A stretch of DNA of 64,000 nucleotides from Candidatus Mailhella merdavium (lineage in GTDB: Bacteria; Desulfobacterota; Desulfovibrionia; Desulfovibrionales; Desulfovibrionaceae): positions 1 through 64,000 of the forward strand of contig DWXS01000009.1 in the NCBI GenBank assembly GCA_019119045.1, written 5' to 3'. The translations under genes were made by a program, and so were the position numbers. This document shows, in pieces, positions 1 through 9,749 of this stretch (its first letter is position 1; each line of letters begins with the position of its first letter). Below the pieces are notes generated by a model that saw only the letters and a list, made by a program, of their open reading frames with translations, had not been told where the DNA came from and searched no databases.

Positions 1-181
1 GGGTAGTGTATTAAAGTCGCCCTTTTTTAAGGATACGGCGGTATCGGGGAGGTATCGCCATGTCCTTTTTCTATATCGCCATATCTTTTAGCTTATCAAA
101 AAAAGCCCGACCGCCGCCGGGAACACTTCTACCCTCATATATGAACTGTCAAATCATCTAAATACCGCTTACAATTCCTTT

Positions 182-210
182 GCGCTTGTCTGCATCTTGC
201 AGACAGGCGC
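182..210 (+). terminator. Hairpin (13-bp stem, 3-nt loop, one G-T pair) followed by a T-rich tract; terminator/attenuator upstream of the Tn916-like sigma-factor gene
   Basis: gcgcttgtctgca-tct-tgcagacaggcgc then attttgcatttt. Confidence 0.6.
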
Positions 211-336
211 ATTTTGCATTTTCGGGAGGTTTTTTCAAAAAAGTTTCGCTTTCATTCGGCGTTTGAAAAAATCGCCTGTATTATCCCGCGAAAAGGGGAG
301 GTACCGCCACCTTTCAACACGAAAGGAGGTGAGAAC

Positions 337-777
337 ATGGAACCTAATCGCGTGGAATTTCAGAAGCAATGTATCTTTCAAAGTTTCTGTAAACGGGTGC
401 TGCACAACGAAGCCTGCAACGCCCACGAGGAAATCCGGCGTCGCAGAGCAAAGGAAGTGTCGTTTTCCGACCTTGCCTTGCATGAGGAACGACAGCTTTA
501 TACGCTTGATAAGTATTTTCAAGACGAAGAAGCCGAGCCGAGCTATCAGCAGGCAGGAAAGAAAATCACGCCGAAGCTGCTGCTTGAAGCAATCCGCACT
601 TTGCCGGAAGAAAAAAGGTAAGCTATCATGCTGTACTATTTCGAGGGCATGACCGACGTGGAGATTGGAAAGTTATTCAATACGTCGCGCAGCACGATAC
701 AGTACAGACGGACAAGCTCTTTTGAAATCTTGAAGAAATATTTGGAGGAACACGCTGATGAATGGGACGAATGGTAA
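337..777 (+). pseudogene. Conjugative-transposon sigma-70-like regulator (Tn916 Orf7-like) interrupted by an in-frame TAA at 619-621
   Basis: aaaggaggt RBS then MEPNRVEFQKQ...LPEEKR(*)AIMLYYFEGMTDVEIGKLFNTSRSTIQYRRTSSFEILKKYLEEHADEWDEW; same frame on both sides of the stop. Confidence 0.65.
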
Positions 778-1015
778 ACAATCTGACTTCCCGGACGTTG
801 CCCTTGTTCCCTATCCTGTCATTGTGGCAGCGACAAAGGGCGACCCGGACGCTATGAAAATTGTCTTGCAGCATTTTAGTGGTTACATAGCGAGCCTTTC
901 CATGCGGAAGCTCTGCGACGAGCACGGAAACGTCTATTTTGGCGTTGACGAGGATATTCGCCAACGGCTGCAAGCAAGACTAATGAGGGCAATCCTCACA
1001 TTTAGGGTTGAATAA
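758..1015 (+). CDS. Helix-turn-helix domain protein (Tn916 Orf8-like, HTH_16 type)
   Basis: Size, position between sigma-like gene and xis/int, motif AATKGDPDAMKIVLQHFSGYIASLS. Confidence 0.65.
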   Translation: MNGTNGKQSDFPDVALVPYPVIVAATKGDPDAMKIVLQHFSGYIASLSMRKLCDEHGNVYFGVDEDIRQRLQARLMRAILTFRVE

Positions 1016-1442
1016 CTGCACCGATACCGAAACGTCTTAACCCCTTTTCCGTTTCGTATCAATCCGCAGCAGCCCCGTATGTTCCTTGACAAAGAAAGCG
1101 ACGCAAGATAACGGCGACGCAGTATAGGGCAAACCGGGTACGTCCTTTTTGCGCCGAGCCATACGGAGGGTGCGCCATGACGCTATTCCTCTATCGGGAA
1201 AAGCCGAGTGAGAAACACCGCGACGGGAAGCAAGTTAGCAGCTTGCGGGCGACAACACGCATTGAGGGGAGATAAGCCTTTACAGCCACAGTCCGAGCGT
1301 TCAGAGCGTCGCAGGCAATGGGTAAAGCTGCCTTAAATGAGCAGGGGTGCAATTCCCGCGAGGTTGTGCTAACAGCCGCCCGGTTAAAGCCCACTTTTTG
1401 TAACTTGACTTTTTAGCCATTTATGAAAGGGGGTATTTTCCT

Positions 1443-1679
1443 ATGGCAAAAAAGGAAACAGCAAGCCCCGCTATCCCTGTATTCCCTATGTTAAAGACCG
1501 TTGAGCAAATGAGCAAGATTAGCGGTATCGGGGAAAATAAACTGCGCGAGCTTATGGATAGTGGCGAGCTTGAATATATACAAAATGGAAACCGTCGTTT
1601 GATAGCTGACGCTGCAATCTGGGACTGGTACCACAGGGCAAAGACGACAGCGAAGCCCCCGGCACGACAGGGAGGTTAA
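1443..1679 (+). CDS. xis: Excisionase (Tn916 Xis-like)
   Basis: Small MerR/HTH_17-like protein directly upstream of integrase: SKISGIGENKLRELMDSGELEYIQNGNRRLI. Confidence 0.8.
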   Translation: MAKKETASPAIPVFPMLKTVEQMSKISGIGENKLRELMDSGELEYIQNGNRRLIADAAIWDWYHRAKTTAKPPARQGG

Positions 1680-1682
1680 GCT

Positions 1683-2987
1683 ATGGCTATATCAACAAGG
1701 CAGGTTAAGAATAAACGCGACAGCAACGGCGTACTGACCGGGCGGCCGGGTACAGTTTACGACGTGAATATAAAGTACACCGCCCCGAATGGGGAAAAGA
1801 AAACCTATTCAAAAAAGGGCTTTCCAACAAAAAAGGAAGCAACGCAGCATGAAGCAGAGATGAAAGCAAAGCTCCATAATCCGGGACAGATTGCGTCTAT
1901 CGCTTCACAGCGGAAACAGACCGTTGCAAGCTATCTGAATGAATGGGTAGAAAGCTATGCAAGAGTGAACTTGCGCCCCTCTACTTACGACGGGTACAAA
2001 AGAACGATTGCAAACTACATCACGCCATATATCGGCGGCGTTGCCCTTAATCAGCTTACCCCCGCTATGGTAGACAAAATGTTTCAGCAGATTATTGACA
2101 AAGGCTTGAAACCGTCCACCGCAGCCGGGGCAAAGCGTGTTTTGAGCGTGGCGTTGAGCCATGCCCGGAAATACCGCTATATCGAAACAAACGCAGCAAA
2201 GGACACGCTTACGAAGTTTGGAAAGAGCGACAAGACCCCCGACCCGTACACGCCGGAACAGGTAAAAGCCCTTATGCAGCGCGTCGAGGGTACCGTTTGG
2301 GAAATGCCCGTTATCTTAGGCGGGCTTTACGGTATGCGCCGTTCTGAAATCCTGGGCTTGCGTTGGCGCAATGTGGATTTGGAAAACAACACCTTTGACG
2401 TTTCCGAGCAGCTACCCTTTAAGGTACCGCCAAAAACAAAAGTCATTGAGGAAATGGCACCGCCGAAATCCAACGGGCGAAAGCTGCCTATCACAGAGCT
2501 TGCCCGCCCGTTCTTTCTCAAACAGTTTGCTATGCAGGAAGCGCAGCGCGAACAGGCAGAAAAGGACGGAAAGCCTTACTATGACAATGACCTTGTTGTA
2601 GCGAAGCCGGACGGTTCCCCTATCTCCGCGTCGTGGGTATCTTCCCAGTTTGGAAAGCTGCTTGAAGATTTGGATATGCCGCATATCCGCTTTCACGATT
2701 TGCGCCATACAGCAGCTACAAATATGCACCAACTGACAGGCGACTTCTACACCGTAGGCGAAGTGTTAGGACATACACTTGCGGGTATCGGCGTATCGCT
2801 TGGGCTGTCTATGAACTTTGAAGCTGTTACCGCCCGTTATGTGGACGTGCGGCTTGAACGCAAAAAAGAAGTCTTAGACGCTTATCATGGGGCGGTCAAA
2901 CAGGCAGACCCGGCAAAGGCAGAGAAAGCCGAGCCGAAGAAAGCAAAGAGCGCGGCAAAGAAAAAGAGCAGCGATTTAGAGCTTTAA
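1683..2987 (+). CDS. int: Tn916-family tyrosine integrase
   Basis: N-terminal arm-binding region, SAM-like domain, catalytic residues GLYGMRRSEILGLRW, HDLRHTAAT, GEVLGHT. Confidence 0.93.
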   Translation: MAISTRQVKNKRDSNGVLTGRPGTVYDVNIKYTAPNGEKKTYSKKGFPTKKEATQHEAEMKAKLHNPGQIASIASQRKQTVASYLNEWVESYARVNLRPSTYDGYKRTIANYITPYIGGVALNQLTPAMVDKMFQQIIDKGLKPSTAAGAKRVLSVALSHARKYRYIETNAAKDTLTKFGKSDKTPDPYTPEQVKALMQRVEGTVWEMPVILGGLYGMRRSEILGLRWRNVDLENNTFDVSEQLPFKVPPKTKVIEEMAPPKSNGRKLPITELARPFFLKQFAMQEAQREQAEKDGKPYYDNDLVVAKPDGSPISASWVSSQFGKLLEDLDMPHIRFHDLRHTAATNMHQLTGDFYTVGEVLGHTLAGIGVSLGLSMNFEAVTARYVDVRLERKKEVLDAYHGAVKQADPAKAEKAEPKKAKSAAKKKSSDLEL

Positions 2988-3037
2988 CCGCTGTATCTCT
3001 TTACCGCTTCTTATATCGTTTTATAGCCCCGCGTGGG

Positions 3038-3059
3038 ATTTGGGCACCATTTGGGCACC
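3038..3059 (+). repeat. Tandem direct repeat ATTTGGGCACC x2; candidate Int arm-binding (DR2-like) site near the transposon right end
   Basis: Two identical 11-mers back to back, about 50 bp after the int stop. Confidence 0.5.
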
Positions 3060-3211
3060 ATTTACCGAAAAAGCACCACTAACACAGGCGATAAAAGAAA
3101 CGCCGAGAACGCGCAAAAACATAGAGTTTATGCGGGTTTCCGGCGTTTTCTAATCCCTCAACCGACCTAAAATCATCTTGCGGCAGAGAGAAAAATTCTA
3201 CTATTTTTTAT

Positions 3212-3802
3212 TTGGATACCAAGCTGATTACAGACCTTTCTATGGAGATGCATCAGGAATCCACATCTAAAAATATGGAGTGCGAAGGGGTTACGATTTC
3301 TGATACAGATGTGGAATTGCTTGATGTCGTTCTGCGTTTGCTCAATCTACTTGACAAACCTGAACAGATTCCCATCCGTGCGCCCATGCTCCTACGCGAC
3401 CTGCATTATTTTCTTTTACTTGGCCCATTTGGGAAACTTCTGCGTCAGGTGAATACATTAGGGACACAGAATAATCAGATAGTGCAAATTATTGCATGGC
3501 TGCGCCAAAATTTGGCGCAGCCTGTGCGGGTGGATGAACTGGCACAAAGAGTGAATATGTCCACAGCCACTCTTTATCGCCATTTCAAGAATCTTACAGG
3601 TCTTAGTCCCCTACAGTATATTAAGCACCTCCGTTTACATGAAGCACAACGCTTGATGCTGTTGGAAAATGAGAGGGCTTCCAGCGCAGCTTTGGCTGTG
3701 GGATATGAGAGTATAACGCAGTTCAACCGAGAATATAAGAGTATGTTTGGGGAACCTCCGTATAGAGATGTATCCCAGCGTCGCGAGAATCTTCTCGGTT
3801 GA
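3212..3802 (+). pseudogene. AraC-family transcriptional regulator, 5'-truncated by the transposon
   Basis: Begins mid-domain at LDTKLITDLSMEM (AraC_N-type); intact C-terminal double HTH (VDELAQRVNMSTATLYRHFKNLTGLSPLQYIKHLRL). Confidence 0.75.
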
Positions 3803-3836
3803 ATTGCGTCAACTCAATACCCCACAACCTGTTTGC

Positions 3837-4703
3837 CTACTGTTCCGGAACCACGTCATTGACGCAGGCAAGCGCATTCAGGGTACGTGGGAATCCGATG
3901 TATGGCAGACTCTGCGCCAGGGCATCAACCAGATTTTGCTTGCTGTTGCCTACATTGATATTGCCCTGCACATGGCTTTTGACTTGGCTTTCACATCCTC
4001 CGAGCGCGCTGATTGCCGAGAAAATGAGAAGTTCCCGCGTCTTGGCGTCCAGCCCCTTGCGGGTAAATATGTCGCCAAAGCAAAAGGCGGAGAGATAATT
4101 GATGATGATTTCCTTCTGCCCGGCAGGCGCGGCAGCGTGCATTTTGTCGATGGCATCGCCGAAAGTGGACTTCTGCACCGCCAATCCGTCCGCAAAGCGG
4201 CTCTCTTCCGTTACCGTTGCCTGGCTTTCAACAGGCAGAGGGATGCCCTTTTCGGTGAAAACTCCGTTGACTTGACGGAGAGCGGCCTCAACTTTGGGGA
4301 AGCCGATATACGGAGCGCACTGGTAGAGGGCTTCCTTGATTTCCACGGGGCTGAGTCCGATGCGAAGCGCCGCTTCTGTATGGTTTTTGATGTCATTTGT
4401 GCTTTGGCTGGCGGTAAGAACAACCAGCGTAATCAGCTCGCGTTGCTTGTCGTTCAGGCTTCCCTGCTCGGCAATTTCGCCGTACAGGAACCGATCCCGA
4501 ATGGTCGCAAGATCAGGGTCGGTTTTTGCCAACGGGTCTTGAACGCTTCCAAACAGCTTGTTCATATTTTTTTGGGCCAGGACGGGCCGGGTTGACGGAG
4601 TTGTTTCTCCGCGTTCCGCCGCAAATGAACTGTGTTGCATGAAGAAACCTCCTGTCAGAATGGCAGACAATAGCATCACGGACGCTCTATGGAGAATGGT
4701 CAT
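3837..4703 (-). CDS. Exported carboxymuconolactone decarboxylase (CMD/AhpD-like) family protein, two CMD repeats
   Basis: Signal peptide from MTILHRASVMLL; repeated motif LLxF..A...NDIKNHTEAALRIGLSPVEIKEALYQCAPYIGFPK / CESQVKSHVQGNINVGNSKQNLVDALAQSLPYIGFPR; RBS gaggg. Confidence 0.85.
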   Translation of the reverse strand: MTILHRASVMLLSAILTGGFFMQHSSFAAERGETTPSTRPVLAQKNMNKLFGSVQDPLAKTDPDLATIRDRFLYGEIAEQGSLNDKQRELITLVVLTASQSTNDIKNHTEAALRIGLSPVEIKEALYQCAPYIGFPKVEAALRQVNGVFTEKGIPLPVESQATVTEESRFADGLAVQKSTFGDAIDKMHAAAPAGQKEIIINYLSAFCFGDIFTRKGLDAKTRELLIFSAISALGGCESQVKSHVQGNINVGNSKQNLVDALAQSLPYIGFPRTLNALACVNDVVPEQ

Positions 4704-4792
4704 TATTTCCCTCGCTATTCCATATATTTTTGAGAGCATCAAACACAGCGGAGCAAACGAATATATAGATGTTTGACTCCGCTGTGATGTTT

Positions 4793-5287
4793 TTATTTTC
4801 CGTTATATTGATCGTCAGTGACTTTTTCGAGCCATTCGACGCATGTTCCATCCTTGTCTTCAGCGATGGAAATATGCGTCATGGAACTGTTGGGGGCAGC
4901 GCCGTGCCAGTGCTTTACACCGACAGGACAGACAATGACGTCGCCAGGGCGGATTTCCTGAATCGGCTTGCCCCATTCCTGTGTCAATCCCACACCGGAA
5001 GTCACAATAAGCGCCTGTCCCACCGGATGGGTATGCCAGTTGGAACGGGCTCCCGGCTCAAAGGTGACGCTTGCCCCCACAGAGCGCATCCCGTTGCCTA
5101 CCGGATACCACGGGTCTATCCGCACATTACCGGTAAAAAATTTTTCTGATCCCTTGTAAGGAGTCTGGCTCCCCAGTCGATAGATGACCTGCTCAGCCTT
5201 ATCGGGTTCAGCGGCTACGGCGTTGACGGAAGAGCCGATGAAAGTCGCCAGGGAAAGAACCATCAGTAGTGCGGAGAATTGTTTCAT
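4793..5287 (-). CDS. Exported cupin-domain protein
   Basis: Signal peptide MKQFSALLMVLSLATF; cupin motifs HTHPVGQALIVTSG, GDVIVCPVGVKHWHGA. Confidence 0.88.
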   Translation of the reverse strand: MKQFSALLMVLSLATFIGSSVNAVAAEPDKAEQVIYRLGSQTPYKGSEKFFTGNVRIDPWYPVGNGMRSVGASVTFEPGARSNWHTHPVGQALIVTSGVGLTQEWGKPIQEIRPGDVIVCPVGVKHWHGAAPNSSMTHISIAEDKDGTCVEWLEKVTDDQYNGK

Positions 5288-5359
5288 GTTATTGCCCTTT
5301 ATGTTAATGGTTTTGTGTGTCATAAACAGTGGTGACGAACTTGCCGATATAAAATGAAG

Positions 5360-5563
5360 CTACATGGCTGCTTCGTGTGCTTTCTTTTCTGAAAGTATTT
5401 CTCCTCCAACTCCGATATTGTCCATGCTGTTCTCTTTGAGAAAGACATAGAACCCTTCTTTGGGAATGCCCGTAATTCGAGCGGCGGATTCGGTGAATTC
5501 CAAAACCAATGCCCTCTTTTGCTCTGTACTCAAAGAAGCTGTTTCCAAAGTAATCACCGGCAT
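5360..5563 (-). CDS. 4-oxalocrotonate tautomerase-family protein
   Basis: MPVITLETASLSTEQKRALVLEFTESAARITGIP. Confidence 0.8.
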   Translation of the reverse strand: MPVITLETASLSTEQKRALVLEFTESAARITGIPKEGFYVFLKENSMDNIGVGGEILSEKKAHEAAM

Positions 5564-5603
5564 AAGGCTTCCTCCTTGTTATGTGATGTTGCTGAACTGC
5601 TGA

Positions 5604-6338
5604 TTACAGGCTGGCGCCCAGCCTGTTGGCCTCGGCGGGAAACGCCGTTCCCTCAATATCCTTGCGGGCGAAGACGTTTTTGGCGAGCACCACGCCCTGA
5701 TCCTCCCAGGGAAGGTACCGCAGCAGTACCTTGTAATGGGCCATGATGGCATCCATATTCCAGTCCGTATTGCTGCCGCAGGTGACGAGCATGGCGGATT
5801 TCATGTGATGTTCCCTCAGCGCCGCCCGCTGCGGCATCATGCGATCCAGAACGGTTTTCAGTTGTGCTGTCATGTTGAAGTAATACAGTGGAGTCACAAG
5901 CACGATCATGTCCGCCGACAGCACTTCCGGCAAAATTTTCTGCATGGCGTCTTTCTGAATACATTCCCCGTTATGTTTTTCGCAGTAATAGCAGGCTCGG
6001 CAGGGGCCGACTTTCTCGAATGCCGTATCAAACCGAACGACGGTATGACCTTTGGCGGTCGCTCCGGCGACGAATTCATCGGCCAGAAGAGCAGACGTTC
6101 CCTGCCTGTGCGGACTGCCTGTAAGCATAACGATTTTCATGGGTTTCCCGCTATTGTCAGCGGCCAACAGGTCGGCGGGGGAAGCCAGATCTGACAAAAG
6201 GCTGAACGCCAGAGCGCCCCCTGCCATTTTTAACAGATGACGGCGCGTCAAAGTTGACTTCCGGGAGTTCTCGAAGTCGTTTGTGCCCGCATGTTCAGGT
6301 GTGAACTGCCTCCGGCCGTCGTCGTTCATGTCGCTCAT
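5604..6338 (-). CDS. Tat-signal NADPH-dependent FMN reductase/flavodoxin-family protein
   Basis: TRRHLLKMAGG Tat motif; MLTGSPHRQGTSALLADEF; Cys cluster CRACYYCEKHNGEC. Confidence 0.85.
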   Translation of the reverse strand: MSDMNDDGRRQFTPEHAGTNDFENSRKSTLTRRHLLKMAGGALAFSLLSDLASPADLLAADNSGKPMKIVMLTGSPHRQGTSALLADEFVAGATAKGHTVVRFDTAFEKVGPCRACYYCEKHNGECIQKDAMQKILPEVLSADMIVLVTPLYYFNMTAQLKTVLDRMMPQRAALREHHMKSAMLVTCGSNTDWNMDAIMAHYKVLLRYLPWEDQGVVLAKNVFARKDIEGTAFPAEANRLGASL

Positions 6339-6671
6339 ACTCTAGCTCCTGTAACTTGAATTTTTTTTGGGGTAGGTGCGACAGGGATGAAGCTTGTCAG
6401 CCTTATTTGACGGCGCTGCCATCACCCATCAGCTATGTCACAGAATATCCGTCCAGAGTAGAAGCGGTAGATATAAATTCATCGTTTTGTTGCCTAAATC
6501 TTGCACAAACTGTTTTGGAAGGTATGCCCCATAACCATTTTTCCGCAATCTCCCTGCATTGATATGCGCTGTAACTTTGTCATATGACACAAATAAAAAG
6601 CTCCATTTAATCAATGATGGATCAAATGGAGCTTCTCAGGCACGCTCAATGCGCATTTATGCATCACCCAC

Positions 6672-7445
6672 CTACGCCCCGACGCCTCCATCCACAGCGT
6701 AATCGGAACCTGTCACAAAACTTGCGGCATCGGAGGCAAGAAAGGCCACAACTGCGGCAACTTCTGCCGGGAGGCCGAATCGTCCAAGAGGCACGGTACG
6801 CTTTACGGCGGCGATATGCTTCTGAGCATCTTCTTCCGACAGTGCCGTCTTTTCGTAAATGGGCGTTTTAATGGGGCCGACACATACCGAATTGACACGG
6901 ATGCCATATTCCGCCCACTCTTTGGCCAGAGCGCGGGTGAATACCTGGATGGACGCCTTGCTCGCAGCATACAGCGTCATGTTTGCCATAGGCTTGCTGA
7001 CAAGGGCTGAAGAAATATTGACAACATTTCCCCGTGCTTCTCTCAGCAAAGGGAAAGCCTGCCTTGTCAAATCCACCACCCCGCGCACATTGACGCTGAA
7101 TACATTGTCGAATTCGTCCATGCTCACTTCAGCCAATGGGCCAACCGGAGCCACTCCGGCATTGTTCACCAGAATATCGAGCTTCCCCCAGTTTTTTTTC
7201 AGCGTCAGAAGAGCCTTTTCAAGCTCTGATGACGATCTGACATCGGCGATAACATATGAAATGTTGTCATGCCGGGCGGTACACTCTTCGAGGACGCTTT
7301 TATCAAGAATGTCAAGGATCATGACTTTTGCGCCTTCATCTGCCAACCGCTTGGCAATAACTTCCCCGATCCCTGAACCGCCGCCGGTGACGAGGGCTAT
7401 TTTGCCCTGAAGACTTGCATTCATGACAGTATCCATCTCCGCCAC
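6672..7445 (-). CDS. Short-chain dehydrogenase/reductase
   Basis: VTGGGSGIG, NNAG, YAASK motifs. Confidence 0.92.
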   Translation of the reverse strand: MAEMDTVMNASLQGKIALVTGGGSGIGEVIAKRLADEGAKVMILDILDKSVLEECTARHDNISYVIADVRSSSELEKALLTLKKNWGKLDILVNNAGVAPVGPLAEVSMDEFDNVFSVNVRGVVDLTRQAFPLLREARGNVVNISSALVSKPMANMTLYAASKASIQVFTRALAKEWAEYGIRVNSVCVGPIKTPIYEKTALSEEDAQKHIAAVKRTVPLGRFGLPAEVAAVVAFLASDAASFVTGSDYAVDGGVGA

Positions 7446-7451
7446 GCTGCC

Positions 7452-7931
7452 TTATTTTTTCAGAGTTTTTACCCATTCCGCCAGTTCGGCGGAGGACGCT
7501 CCGCTCTTCAGGCGTTTACCTTCCAGCCAATGGGCGGCGGGGCAGGTCTTCTTGAGAACCGCACCGGTATTGCCCATACCGCTGCCGCCTGAAGTGGCAA
7601 AGGGAATTACCGTTTTGCCGGAGAAATCATAGCTCTCCAAAAAGGTATGTATGATGCGCGGAGCCTCATACCACCAGATGGGAAAGCCGACAAAAACAGT
7701 CTGATAGCGTTCCATCCCATCAACGCGGTTGGCGATGGCGGGGCGGGAAGACGGGTCATTCATTTCAAGGCTGCTGCGACTGCCCTTGTTGTTTCAGTCC
7801 AGATCGGCGGCAGTGTAGGCTTGTTCTGGTCGCATTTCATAACAATCGCCGTTGACCACCTTTGCAAGCGTTTTCGCCAGGCGGGCGGTTTGGCCGCTGG
7901 CGGAAAAATACGCTACCAATGTTTCGCTCAT
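7452..7931 (-). pseudogene. Flavodoxin interrupted by an in-frame TGA at 7794-7796
   Basis: MSETLVAYFSASGQTARLAKTLAK...AADLD(*)NNKGSRSSLEMNDPSSRPAI...VGFPIWWYEAPRIIHTFLESYDFSGKT; single frame across the stop. Confidence 0.75.
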
Positions 7932-8003
7932 GACAGGTTCTCCTTTTGACGACATTTCAAATTGGAATGGCTCTGGTGTCATACATACGGACAATATGAG
8001 CAG

Positions 8004-9161
8004 TTACAGGCTCATTTGCAAGATATGGATCACATCCTTTTCGGAAAGCGGCACATACGCATTCTGAAGGCCGCCGATGCGCACGGCTTTTTCCGCCATA
8101 GCGGAAAACTTGCTGTCATCAATACCAAATTCTGACAGGGTTGAGGGGAGGCCGATTTTTTTGAAAAAGGCTTCCGTGGCGTCAATGCCCTGGCGGGCCA
8201 GCGCGAATTTGTCGCCGCCGCGTTCAATCCCCCAGACATTGACCGCATAATCGCAGAACTTGTCCACGGTATCCTCACAAAGGACATGGCGCATCCATTT
8301 CGGCGTCAGGACGGCCAGCCCGGCTCCATGCGTTATATCGTAGATTGCGCTGAGTTCGTGTTCGATGTAGTGGCAGCTCCAGACGAAGTTCTTGCCTGTG
8401 GAGCCGAGGCCGTTCAGGGCCAGAGACGCGGCCCACATCAGTTGCGCTCTCGCCTCATAGTCAGTGGGCGTTTCCAGTGCGATCGGGGCGTATTTGATGA
8501 CGGCGCGCAACAATCCCTCGTTGATGGCATCCGGCACAAATGCCTGCTCGCGATCAAAATAGTTTTCGATGATGTGGGACATGATGTCGGCGGAACCGGA
8601 AGCCGTCTGGAACGGGGGCACTGTATATGTATTTTCCGGATTGAGAACGGCCACCTTCGGGAGAACAAGCGGGGAGAAAAATGGCAGTTTTTCGTTGGTC
8701 TCCGGTTTGGAAATGACGGCCACCGCGTCCGTTTCACTGCCGGTGGCCGCAATGGTCAGCACCACGGCAATGGGCAGGGCTTTGGTTATCCTGTCCATAT
8801 GCAATACCATATCCCAGGCATCGCCTTCATAGTAAGTCGCAGCGGCAATGGCCTTGGAGCAGTCTATGGTGCTGCCGCCGCCCACGGCCAAAATCATGTC
8901 GATGCCTTCTTTTTTGCAGATGGCGACTCCGGCATTGACGGTCTCCACCCTGGGATTGGGTTCGACCCCGCCCAGCTCAAAGATTTCAAAATCTTTCAGC
9001 AGGGTTTTGAGCTTGTCATAGAGGCCGCTTTTTTTGATGCTGCCGCCGCCGTAGGTCAGAAGTATTTTTTTGCCATAGGGGCGCAATTTGGCGGGAAGAG
9101 CAGCTTCCTGGCCCACTCCAAACAGGACGTCGGTCGTTACACAGAACTCAAAACTTTTCAT
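8004..9161 (-). CDS. Iron-containing alcohol dehydrogenase
   Basis: GGGSTIDCSKAIA, HDITHGAGLAVLTPKWM, 385 aa. Confidence 0.92.
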   Translation of the reverse strand: MKSFEFCVTTDVLFGVGQEAALPAKLRPYGKKILLTYGGGSIKKSGLYDKLKTLLKDFEIFELGGVEPNPRVETVNAGVAICKKEGIDMILAVGGGSTIDCSKAIAAATYYEGDAWDMVLHMDRITKALPIAVVLTIAATGSETDAVAVISKPETNEKLPFFSPLVLPKVAVLNPENTYTVPPFQTASGSADIMSHIIENYFDREQAFVPDAINEGLLRAVIKYAPIALETPTDYEARAQLMWAASLALNGLGSTGKNFVWSCHYIEHELSAIYDITHGAGLAVLTPKWMRHVLCEDTVDKFCDYAVNVWGIERGGDKFALARQGIDATEAFFKKIGLPSTLSEFGIDDSKFSAMAEKAVRIGGLQNAYVPLSEKDVIHILQMSL

Positions 9162-9164
9162 GGC

Positions 9165-9710
9165 TTACTCCTTTCCGAAAGTCATGCACTTTCCAATGAT
9201 TTCGCCCGTCCGCAAATATTCATAGGTGGGCATTTCAAAAAGAACCGGCTTCAGCTTTGCATAATCAATTTTGTTGTTTTCGTTCAACACCTCCTCTTCA
9301 GCATAGGTGTTTTTAATTTTCAGAATAAAATTATCAAATCCTTTTGTTTCATAGATGTCATCCACGCTGCACTCCATGACCAGCGGAGATGCTTCGATTA
9401 TCGGTGCGCCTGCATCTCCCATATGGTGCGGGAAGACGAGCGACTTATCCGTTTTTTTGCCAGTAACGCACCCCACGTAATCCGCCTGCTTCAACATGGC
9501 TTCGTCCACGATGTTGACAGAAAGGATGCGGTTTTCCCTGATGCCCTGATTGGTGTAATGGGACTTTGCGAGACTGATCATGATATGGTCATGCCCCATG
9601 ATGCCCAAATGCCCAACCAGCACCCAGTTCACCCTTCCATCCACCACCGCTCCGACCACGGCCAACGGTGTGGGGTATAAACCCAATACGGAACCGATAT
9701 TTTTCTTCAT
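9165..9710 (-). CDS. Flavin reductase-like (FMN-binding split barrel) protein
   Basis: MKKNIGSVLGLYPTPLAVVGAVVDGRVNWVLVGHLGIMGHDHIMISL. Confidence 0.8.
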   Translation of the reverse strand: MKKNIGSVLGLYPTPLAVVGAVVDGRVNWVLVGHLGIMGHDHIMISLAKSHYTNQGIRENRILSVNIVDEAMLKQADYVGCVTGKKTDKSLVFPHHMGDAGAPIIEASPLVMECSVDDIYETKGFDNFILKIKNTYAEEEVLNENNKIDYAKLKPVLFEMPTYEYLRTGEIIGKCMTFGKE

Positions 9711-9749
9711 GTTCGTTTCTCCGTTCAGAGAAAATGTACGTTGTTTTGC

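Larger units (their letters stand above)
1..3211 (+). mobile_element. Right (xis-int) end of a Tn916/Tn1549-like conjugative transposon; left end lies outside the window
   Basis: Sigma-like/HTH_16/xis/int order; right boundary inferred where AraC coding sequence resumes at about 3212. Confidence 0.75.

Noticed and set aside
1016-1442. Group II intron fragment (gtgcgcc start)
   Set aside because: No recognisable domain V or reverse transcriptase; only a short 5'-like match
8286-9680. 464-aa plus-strand ORF opposite Fe-ADH
   Set aside because: Antisense shadow of a well-recognised alcohol dehydrogenase
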